Shown here in pieces: positions 1 to 4,856 of a DNA stretch of 5,916 nt. The stretch lies in the NCBI GenBank assembly GCA_024643945.1, contig JAHELX010000115.1, positions 6,601 to 12,516 of the forward strand. Reading direction: 5' to 3'. How positions within the stretch are numbered: the first letter of the stretch is position 1; every line of letters starts with the position of its first letter. The notes beneath the pieces are model-generated. The model was given only the letters and a program-made list of their open reading frames with translations. It did not search any database and had not been told where the DNA came from. The stretch is from Anaerolineales bacterium (GTDB lineage: Bacteria > Chloroflexota > Anaerolineae > 4572-78 > NAK82). The position numbers and the translations under genes are program-made.

Positions 1-31
1 ACCAGGAAGGTCAAGCCGGAGGGTAACATGA
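1..31 (+). CDS. Possible 3' end of an upstream operon gene (partial)
   Basis: Reading from base 2, the frame is open to a TGA at 29-31 and would end in the residues PGRSSRRVT. This TGA overlaps the hpnG start codon as ATGA, the same coupling seen at the shc/DUF116 boundary. A second frame, from base 3, is open to a TAA at 24-26, so the choice of frame is uncertain. The piece is too short to identify. By family knowledge the neighbour most often found beside hpnG is hpnH (radical SAM adenosyl-hopene transferase), but nothing here proves that. Confidence 0.3.
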   Translation, partial: PGRSSRRVT

Positions 32-768
32 TCGCCCTGTTGGCCGCTATGAGGGAAGAGGTCGTCGGCGTGCAGAAACGCATGGTCGCTGAAGAGACTC
101 TTGTCCGGCATGGTTGGCGCTTGTTCAGGGGCGAATATGGCAAGAAGGAGGTCTTGCTGGTACAAACGGGAGTTGGCAGAGAAAAAGCGGAAGCCGCAGC
201 CCAATTCGTCCTGGAACGGTATCCGATCTCGACTCTTATCTCCTTCGGTTTTGCTGGGGCGCTATCGCCAAAATTGAGAGCGGGTGACGTCGTACTTTGT
301 CTGAAGCTCCACTGTAAGAGCAACTCAAATGCCGGCAGCCTTGACGCTTCTGCTCATAGCTTGCTCCCCTTGGCAACCCAGGCCGCACAGGAAACAGCCC
401 TCTGTCTCCACATGGGAGACAACGTGACTGTGGATGAGTTGGTAACACAACCCGAAGAGAAGCAGACATTGGGCGAAACTTTCAGTGCGGTGACCGTAGA
501 CATGGAGAGTTACTGGGTGGGCAGGGTAGTATCAGCCCGGCAAATCCCTTTTCTGGCTGTGCGCGCCATTTCTGACACCTTGACCCAGAGCTTGCCCAAC
601 TTTGACCGGTTTTCTAATTTAAGTGGTGTACGGCTCTGGAAAGAAGCGTCACTTCATTTTCTGGCTCGACCCGGAGAGCTGGCGAAGGTGCCTCGGGTCT
701 ATAGAAATGCACTGCAGGCGAGAAAAAGTCTGACATGTTTTCTGGATGCCCTTGTGCCAAAACTATAG
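28..768 (+). CDS. hpnG: HpnG, hopanoid-associated nucleoside phosphorylase (adenosylhopane nucleosidase)
   Basis: This 246-residue soluble protein has the purine nucleoside phosphorylase / MTA-SAH nucleosidase fold. HpnG proteins act on adenosylhopane, removing adenine to give ribosylhopane or its phosphorylated form, an early step in making bacteriohopanepolyol side chains. Visible family features are the N-terminal AAMREEV segment (E11 aligns with the MTA/SAH nucleosidase active-site Glu), the GVG turn at 48-50, the GFAGAL glycine-rich loop at 74-79, the VDMES motif at 157-161 (E160 would bind the ribose) and ISDT at 181-184 (D183 would be the catalytic acid). The start is supported by GGAGGG at 18-23, four bases ahead of the ATG. 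The main alternative is a plain MTA/SAH nucleosidase. The adjacent squalene-hopene cyclase gene, 41 bases downstream on the same strand, is the main argument for HpnG. The C-terminal extension after about residue 200 exceeds short MTA/SAH nucleosidases and fits HpnG lengths. Confidence 0.82.
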   Translation: MIALLAAMREEVVGVQKRMVAEETLVRHGWRLFRGEYGKKEVLLVQTGVGREKAEAAAQFVLERYPISTLISFGFAGALSPKLRAGDVVLCLKLHCKSNSNAGSLDASAHSLLPLATQAAQETALCLHMGDNVTVDELVTQPEEKQTLGETFSAVTVDMESYWVGRVVSARQIPFLAVRAISDTLTQSLPNFDRFSNLSGVRLWKEASLHFLARPGELAKVPRVYRNALQARKSLTCFLDALVPKL

Positions 769-809
769 GGAAAAAAGAGTAACTGTTTGGCAAAACTGGG
801 AGGACAATT

Positions 810-2792
810 ATGAGCACGACCAACTGGTCTCCTGAAATCGAAACCGCGATTGCAAGCCCCTACAGGGAAGACGTCCTGTTTATTAAGGAGGATCAGCAAC
901 GGATCAAAGAGGCTATCAAAAAAGCCCAGGATTATCTGCTCAGTCTCCAGAGCCCAGAAGGCTACTGGGTAGGGGAGCTGGAGGCGGATGCCAGCGTATC
1001 TGCAAGCTACATCCCGCTTATGTACTTCATGACTGGCAGGGTTGATCCTGAACGACAGCGGAAAACGATCACTTTCGTGAAAAGCAAACAGGCCCCAGAT
1101 GGCTCTTGGAGCACCTACTATGGCGGAGCCGGCGATTTGAATGTGAGCATCCAGGTTTACTTCGCGCTGAAGTTGGCGGGCATTTCAGCCTCGGAACCCT
1201 TTATGCAGCGGGCACGGGACTTTATCCTGGGGAAGGGTGGCATAAGCCAGGCCAACGTCTTCACGAAGCTATGGCTTGCTCTTTTTGGCCAGTATGATTG
1301 GCGCGGGACTCCCACGGTTCCCCCGGAGATAACGCTCTTGCCCAATTGGTTTTATCTCAACATCTACGAGTTTGCCAGTTGGTCGCGGGCCACCATTGTA
1401 GCCTTGACGGTGGTTCTCACGCAGAAACCAATGTGTCGCATCCCCGAATCGGCTCAGGTTTCGGAACTCTACCTGGAGCCCGAAGATCAAAGAGATTATA
1501 GACTGGGCAAGATTGACAGACTCCTGAGCTGGAGAAGTTTCTTCTTGCTGATGGACTCTCTCTTCAAGGCCTGGGAAAGGCTGCCCTTCAAGCCCGGACG
1601 CCGCTTTGCCCTGCGAAAGGCTGAGAAGTGGATCGTGGAGCACCAGGAGGCTGATGGGAGTTGGGGCGGGATTATGCTTCCCTGGATCTATTCTCTATTC
1701 GCCCTGAAATCTCTCGGCTATTCCCTGGACCATCCCGTCATCGCTCGCGGGTTGAAGGGACTGGAAGGTTTCATCGTAGAGGATGCTTCCACTTTGCGCC
1801 TCGAGCCAGCGGTTTCACCGGTTTGGGATACGGCATGGGCAGTCATTGCCCTCCGGGAATCGGGCTTGCCGGCCGATCACCCCGCGCTGATAAAGGCTGC
1901 CCAATGGCTGCTGGAACAGGAGATCAGCGTCGGCGGCGACTGGAAGGTCAAGAATCCAAATACAGAACCCGGGTGCTGGGCTTTCGAATTTGAGAACAAT
2001 CTGTATCCCGATCTGGATGATACGCCAGTCGTCTGCCGAGCGCTAAGAAAAGTGCAGCTTCCAGAAGAGGGCGAGGAAGCCAAGGCCGAGGCAATCGCCA
2101 GGGCAGTGCGCTGGACCTTAAGCATGCAGTGCAGCGACGGGGGGTGGGCAGCCTTCGATCTGAACAACGACAAGCAGATTCTGGCCCACGTTCCCTTTGC
2201 TGATTTTATGACGCCGCTCGATCCTACCTGTGCCGATGTTACCGCGCACGTGGTCGAGCTGTTGGGCGAACTTCATCCGGATGACGCCGCCCTCAGCAAG
2301 GCCCTGTCCTATCTTAAGAAAACCCAGGAAGCCGACCGGGCATGGTACGGACGCTGGGGGGTAAATTACCTGTACGGCACGGGCCTGGTCCTTGCCGGGT
2401 TGAAGGTAGCGGGCGAGGATACCGCTCAGAGCTACATTCAGCGTGCGACCTTCTGGCTCGTGTCCCAGCAAAACCCCGACGGAGGTTGGGGCGAAACCTG
2501 CCAAAGCTACGAAGATCCAGCCCATAGAGGCATCGGCCCAAGTACTGCATCTCAAACAGCATGGGCACTTATGGGACTTATAGCAACCGGCGAGACATCC
2601 AGCCCGGCGGTACAAGCAGGAATTCATTATTTATTGCAGACCCAGCAGGAAGAAGGGTCGTGGAAAGAGGATGCCTATACCGGTACAGGGTTCCCGAGGG
2701 CGTTTTACCTCAGATACGATCTTTACAGAATTTATTTCCCCCTGATGGCGCTAGCACGATACCGAACCTATTCAGAGGAGGCAGCATCATGA
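810..2792 (+). CDS. shc: Squalene-hopene cyclase
   Basis: This 660-residue protein has the usual length of a squalene-hopene cyclase, the monotopic membrane enzyme that folds squalene into pentacyclic hopene or hopanol. The catalytic acid motif DLDD is at 401-404 within YPDLDDTPVV; D403 corresponds to the protonating Asp376 of the Alicyclobacillus enzyme. QW repeats (QxxxGxW) are visible at 47-53, 94-100, 279-285, 440-446, 554-560 and 612-618. Other hallmarks are SPVWDTAW at 336-343, ADVTAH at 475-480 (H480 pairs with the catalytic acid), RWGVNYLYGTG at 515-525, STASQTAWALMGL at 578-590 and the aromatic C-terminal block GTGFPRAFYLRY at 625-636. The start is set by GGGAGGA at 798-804, five bases ahead of the ATG. 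The gene lies 41 bases after hpnG, and its stop overlaps the DUF116 start as ATGA. Several residues that hold the terminating water in the Alicyclobacillus enzyme are replaced (see findings), so hopene is likely but not certain to be the main product. Confidence 0.96.
   Translation: MSTTNWSPEIETAIASPYREDVLFIKEDQQRIKEAIKKAQDYLLSLQSPEGYWVGELEADASVSASYIPLMYFMTGRVDPERQRKTITFVKSKQAPDGSWSTYYGGAGDLNVSIQVYFALKLAGISASEPFMQRARDFILGKGGISQANVFTKLWLALFGQYDWRGTPTVPPEITLLPNWFYLNIYEFASWSRATIVALTVVLTQKPMCRIPESAQVSELYLEPEDQRDYRLGKIDRLLSWRSFFLLMDSLFKAWERLPFKPGRRFALRKAEKWIVEHQEADGSWGGIMLPWIYSLFALKSLGYSLDHPVIARGLKGLEGFIVEDASTLRLEPAVSPVWDTAWAVIALRESGLPADHPALIKAAQWLLEQEISVGGDWKVKNPNTEPGCWAFEFENNLYPDLDDTPVVCRALRKVQLPEEGEEAKAEAIARAVRWTLSMQCSDGGWAAFDLNNDKQILAHVPFADFMTPLDPTCADVTAHVVELLGELHPDDAALSKALSYLKKTQEADRAWYGRWGVNYLYGTGLVLAGLKVAGEDTAQSYIQRATFWLVSQQNPDGGWGETCQSYEDPAHRGIGPSTASQTAWALMGLIATGETSSPAVQAGIHYLLQTQQEEGSWKEDAYTGTGFPRAFYLRYDLYRIYFPLMALARYRTYSEEAAS
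2774..2781 (+). promoter_or_regulatory. Strong ribosome binding site for the DUF116 gene
   Basis: AGAGGAGG lies inside the last codons of shc, seven bases before the ATG at 2789. It fixes the DUF116 start, although the same frame is open further upstream to an ATG at 2561 inside shc. The overlap of the shc stop (2790-2792) with this start implies translational coupling. Confidence 0.75.
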
Positions 2793-3376
2793 ACAAATCT
2801 TATGAAAAGTTATCAATCGTGGATTCGACGGAGAGGATTCTGCTGCTCTCGCATTGTTTGCGGCCCAGCCAGACCTGCCCGGGCAAATTTGATAGGAAAG
2901 GGCTTATATGCCCGGAAAGCTGTGAAGAGGATTGCGTGATTGCCCGGCTGAGACAGGCCGCCATTTCCCTGGGTTACAAGGGGGTATGTGTTGCTGCCGG
3001 AGGTGCCATGGCGCTCAGATTTGTCAAGGAGTATCGTCCGCGAGGAATTGTGGCGGTGGCCTGTGCCAGAGAGTTGGAAGAGGGAGTGGAAGGCGTACAG
3101 GGGATGGTCGAGGACGAGAGGGAAATGCCGGCCATCGTGGTCGTTCCGCTTCTCAAAGATGGCTGTGTAGACACTGTAGTCGACGAGGATCAAGCGCGGG
3201 AAGCCCTCAGCATAGGCTGCACGGGAGGTAGGGATGGCGTCAGGTCCGAGGGAGAAATCGGGGAAGACGAAGTGGTCCAGGAACAAGCAGTCACCTATCC
3301 CTGTCTTCCAGAGCCATTTTATGGGAAAAGGCGGCGGGTTTTGATCTCGGCCACAGCGTCATCGCGAAAGCGATAG
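2789..3376 (+). CDS. DUF116 family cysteine-rich protein, hopanoid operon member
   Basis: The 195-residue product has the pattern I recognise as DUF116, a family without an assigned reaction. Key features are CLRPSQTC at 23-30, the tight cluster C41-x3-C45-x3-C49, the stretch GYKGVCVAAGG at 62-72, the segment GIVAVAC at 86-92 and the end motif DGCVDTVVD at 124-132. Cysteines at 23, 30, 41, 45, 49, 67, 92 and 126 fall inside the domain and could bind metal or an iron-sulphur cluster, which is inference. No signal peptide or membrane segment is seen; many family members are membrane-anchored, so this is a short soluble form. The gene is coupled to shc by an ATGA overlap. The domain seems to end near residue 140. 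The last 55 residues are low in recognisable pattern, and the final 19 codons lie antisense to the end of the Nudix gene. The true C-terminus may therefore have been replaced at a junction. Confidence 0.75.
   Translation: MNKSYEKLSIVDSTERILLLSHCLRPSQTCPGKFDRKGLICPESCEEDCVIARLRQAAISLGYKGVCVAAGGAMALRFVKEYRPRGIVAVACARELEEGVEGVQGMVEDEREMPAIVVVPLLKDGCVDTVVDEDQAREALSIGCTGGRDGVRSEGEIGEDEVVQEQAVTYPCLPEPFYGKRRRVLISATASSRKR
3234..3344 (+). pseudogene. Possible truncated start of a further hopanoid-operon gene
   Basis: An ATG at 3234 follows GGGAGG (3223-3228) with a five-base gap and opens a 36-codon frame, different from the DUF116 frame, that stops at TGA 3342-3344. The predicted start MASGPREKSGKTKW is basic and polar and I do not recognise it. 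Frames that would end DUF116 just before it exist at TAG 3213-3215 and TAG 3229-3231, but neither is the DUF116 frame. It could be the first codons of a fourth operon gene cut off near 3315, where the Nudix gene ends, or it may be chance. Evidence is the ribosome binding site and position only. Confidence 0.25.
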
Positions 3377-3380
3377 AGCC
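3300..3380. other. Probable junction between two genomic segments
   Basis: On the left are rightward hopanoid genes; on the right a leftward Nudix gene whose last codons (3319-3376) overlap the DUF116 tail in the opposite strand. There is no intergenic space and no hairpin followed by a T-run. In 60-base rows I counted by hand, GC is 53-58% in those starting at 3001, 3121 and 3241 and 68-70% in those starting at 3361 and 3661. No terminal repeats, integrase or IS remnant is visible at the step. A rearrangement, a transfer event or a misassembly would each fit. Confidence 0.4.
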
Positions 3381-4038
3381 GGGCCGGCCGGCCGCCGGTT
3401 TCCCGATAGCTCTCGGTGGGCTCGACCACCCCACTTTTGCGCAGCTTGCTGCGGAAGTTGCCCTTGTCCAGGTTTTCACCCAGCACGGTTTCATAGGCTT
3501 GCTGCAGTTCACGCAGGGTGAAACACTCGGGAAGAAGTTGAAAGCCCACGGCGGTATACTCCAGCTTGTAGCGCAGGCGGGTGATGGCGTAGTTCAAGAT
3601 GTCGGCGTGGTCAAAAGCCAGCAGCGGAGGCGCGTAGACACTAAACCAGCCGACGTCGGCGGCGTCGTCGGCAGCGCGCAGGCGACCTTCCAGCAGATGC
3701 AACTTGTCGGCGCCTACCAGGGCGAAGTAGGCGACGGTGATGACCCGCGTGCGTGGGTCGCGCCCCGGGTCGCCAAAGGTGTAAAGCTGCTCCAGGTACA
3801 CGTCTTCGCCACCCACGCCGGTTTCCTCGCGCAATTCCCGGTAAGCAGCCTCCTCCAGCCCCTCATCAATGTTCACAAAACCACCGGGGAAGGCCCACAT
3901 CCCCGCGTGAGGCCAATGTTTGCGCTTGACCAGCAGCAGCTTCAACTCGGCGTCGAGGATGGTGAAAATGACCACATCGACCGTCACCGACGGACGTTCG
4001 TATTGGGAAGCATCGTAGGTTTCAGCAGTTTCAGCCAT
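3319..4038 (-). CDS. Nudix hydrolase with C-terminal winged helix (NrtR-like, ADP-ribose pyrophosphatase type)
   Basis: The 239-residue product joins an N-terminal Nudix domain (about 16-140) to a C-terminal winged-helix DNA-binding domain (about 160-236). The Nudix box is complete at 53-75: G53, E59, R67-E68, E71-E72 and G74 are all present, so magnesium-dependent pyrophosphatase activity is plausible. The TFGDPGRDPRTRVITVAYF stretch at 87-105 is typical of ADP-ribose and related nucleotide hydrolases. The C-terminal part has the helix FTLRELQQAYE (173-183) and the wing motif GRPARLYRF (216-224) typical of NrtR-type regulators, which sense ADP-ribose and control NAD metabolism genes. I chose the ATG at 4038, not the in-frame ATGs at 4059 and 4074, because GGAGG sits five bases before it and the predicted transcript starts near 4075. 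It is transcribed away from the response regulator gene and converges on DUF116. Which NAD genes it controls, if any, cannot be seen here. Confidence 0.85.
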   Translation of the reverse strand: MAETAETYDASQYERPSVTVDVVIFTILDAELKLLLVKRKHWPHAGMWAFPGGFVNIDEGLEEAAYRELREETGVGGEDVYLEQLYTFGDPGRDPRTRVITVAYFALVGADKLHLLEGRLRAADDAADVGWFSVYAPPLLAFDHADILNYAITRLRYKLEYTAVGFQLLPECFTLRELQQAYETVLGENLDKGNFRSKLRKSGVVEPTESYRETGGRPARLYRFRDDAVAEIKTRRLFP

Positions 4039-4043
4039 GCATG

Positions 4044-4048
4044 CCTCC
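4044..4048 (-). promoter_or_regulatory. Ribosome binding site fixing the Nudix gene start
   Basis: On the minus strand this reads GGAGG, followed by CATGC and then the ATG at 4038-4036. The longer alternatives at 4059 and 4074 have no comparable site, and the 4074 start would coincide with the predicted transcription start. Confidence 0.7.
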
Positions 4049-4060
4049 GACGGTTTCATT

Positions 4061-4077
4061 AGTGTCAAACCCACACT
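4061..4077. repeat. Short inverted repeat at the Nudix transcription start (candidate operator)
   Basis: AGTGT (4061-4065) and ACACT (4073-4077) form a 5-bp inverted repeat with a 7-base spacer. It covers the expected transcription start (about 4075) and early leader of the Nudix gene, a good place for a repressor, possibly the autoregulated Nudix-winged-helix protein. The arms are short enough to arise by chance. Confidence 0.3.
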
Positions 4078-4081
4078 TAGC

Positions 4082-4110
4082 AGTATAACGGGTAACGGGT
4101 ACTATGTCAA
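4082..4110 (-). promoter_or_regulatory. Sigma-70-type promoter of the Nudix gene
   Basis: On the minus strand TTGACA (4110-4105, consensus -35) is followed after exactly 17 bases by TATACT (4087-4082, one mismatch from the consensus -10). Transcription should begin near 4075, giving a leader of about 37 bases. This is the strongest promoter match in the window. Confidence 0.75.
4086..4099. repeat. Perfect tandem repeat TAACGGG x2 in the promoter spacer
   Basis: Two head-to-tail copies of TAACGGG occupy most of the 17-base spacer between the -35 and -10 of the Nudix promoter, flanked by AGTA (4082-4085) and TACT (4100-4103), which are reverse complements. Such a spacer could be an operator for this promoter and, being within about 50 bases, may also affect the divergent response regulator promoter. 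No binding protein can be named from the sequence. Confidence 0.4.
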
Positions 4111-4114
4111 GCCC

Positions 4115-4143
4115 TTGCTTTCATGAACCTCTTCCGCTAAAAT
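4115..4143 (+). promoter_or_regulatory. Putative promoter of the two-component operon
   Basis: TTGCTT (4115-4120) is separated by 17 bases from TAAAAT (4138-4143), a reasonable sigma-70 match. Its -35 lies only four bases from the -35 of the divergent Nudix promoter, so the two are back to back and may compete. The start of transcription would be near 4150, just before GAGGAGG (4156-4162), giving a short leader. Confidence 0.5.
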
Positions 4144-4166
4144 ATGAGTTATGCTGAGGAGGCATC

Positions 4167-4856
4167 ATGAGCCAAGAGACCATCCTGGTCGTAGACGACG
4201 AGCCCCACATCATCGAATTGACGACGCTGTATCTAAAAAACGAGGGGTATCGAGTCATCTCGGCGGATGACGGCGCGCAGGCGCTAAGGCAGATCGAGGC
4301 CGAGCGGCCGGCGCTGGTTATCCTCGACTTGATGTTGCCAGAGATGGACGGCTGGGAGGTGTGCCGCCAGGTGCGGGCCAGCAGCAATCTGCCCATCATT
4401 ATGCTCACCGCCCGCTCCGACGACGTGGACAAAATCGTGGGTCTGGAGTTGGGTGCTGACGACTACGTGACCAAGCCCTTCAATCCGCGCGAGCTGGTAG
4501 CCCGGGTGAAAGCGGTGCTGCGGCGCGCCGATGTGTCGTCGACGTCGTCGGCCGGGGTGGAGGGACGGGCGCAGGTTGGGCAGTTGACGGTCGACCCGGC
4601 TCGCCGCGAAGCCCGTCTGGGCGGCCAACTCCTGAAGCTGCGCACCAAAGAATTCGATCTGCTGCGGGTTTTGGCCGAGCACCAGGGGATCGTCCTCAGC
4701 CGCCAGCAGTTGCTCGACTTAGCCTGGGGCTTTGACTATTACGGCGAAACTCGCACCGTGGACGTGCACGTAGCCCACCTCCGGCAACAACTGGGCGACG
4801 GCCCGGTGGCCATCGAGACGGTGTGGGGCATTGGCTATAAGCTGGTGGTAGAGTGA
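4167..4856 (+). CDS. OmpR/PhoB-family DNA-binding response regulator
   Basis: The 229-residue protein has a receiver domain (about 5-117) and a C-terminal winged-helix DNA-binding domain (about 134-228). The receiver carries the acidic pair D10-D11, the phosphoacceptor D54 in VILDLMLPEMDGWE, the switch residue T81, the aromatic switch Y100 and the conserved K103 in TKPF. The effector domain shows TKEFDLLRVLAEHQGIVLSR (160-179), RTVDVHVAHLRQQLG (196-210) and VWGIGYKL (219-226), all typical of the OmpR class. The linker (123-130) is serine- and threonine-rich and coded by a TCG/ACG run. GAGGAGG at 4156-4162 precedes the ATG by four bases. Its stop overlaps the start of the kinase gene by one base, so the kinase is its likely partner. 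The stimulus and target genes cannot be read from the sequence. Confidence 0.95.
   Translation: MSQETILVVDDEPHIIELTTLYLKNEGYRVISADDGAQALRQIEAERPALVILDLMLPEMDGWEVCRQVRASSNLPIIMLTARSDDVDKIVGLELGADDYVTKPFNPRELVARVKAVLRRADVSSTSSAGVEGRAQVGQLTVDPARREARLGGQLLKLRTKEFDLLRVLAEHQGIVLSRQQLLDLAWGFDYYGETRTVDVHVAHLRQQLGDGPVAIETVWGIGYKLVVE

Noticed and set aside
2118..2627. A 169-codon minus-strand open frame inside shc
   Set aside because: It overlaps the most conserved QW-repeat part of the cyclase and reads as low-information antisense.
2561..2788. Upstream in-frame extension of the DUF116 gene
   Set aside because: It would overlap shc by over 230 bases; the ATG at 2789 has the ribosome binding site and the domain begins shortly after it.
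2813..3286. A 157-codon minus-strand open frame opposite DUF116
   Set aside because: The plus strand has the DUF116 motifs, a strong ribosome binding site and coupling to shc; the minus frame shows no family pattern.
3375..3413. GC-rich hairpin after the DUF116 stop (AGAGC/GCTCT around the GGCCGGCCGGCC palindrome at 3382-3393)
   Set aside because: There is no T-run on either side, and the palindrome is explained by codons of the conserved GRPARL wing of the Nudix protein.
3499..4062. A 187-codon plus-strand open frame
   Set aside because: It is the exact antisense of the Nudix gene, whose Nudix box, promoter and ribosome binding site are all clear. It has no ribosome binding site and no recognisable domain.
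4535..4550. GTC/TCG trinucleotide run in the response regulator gene
   Set aside because: It encodes a Ser/Thr-rich interdomain linker and is ordinary for high-GC genes.
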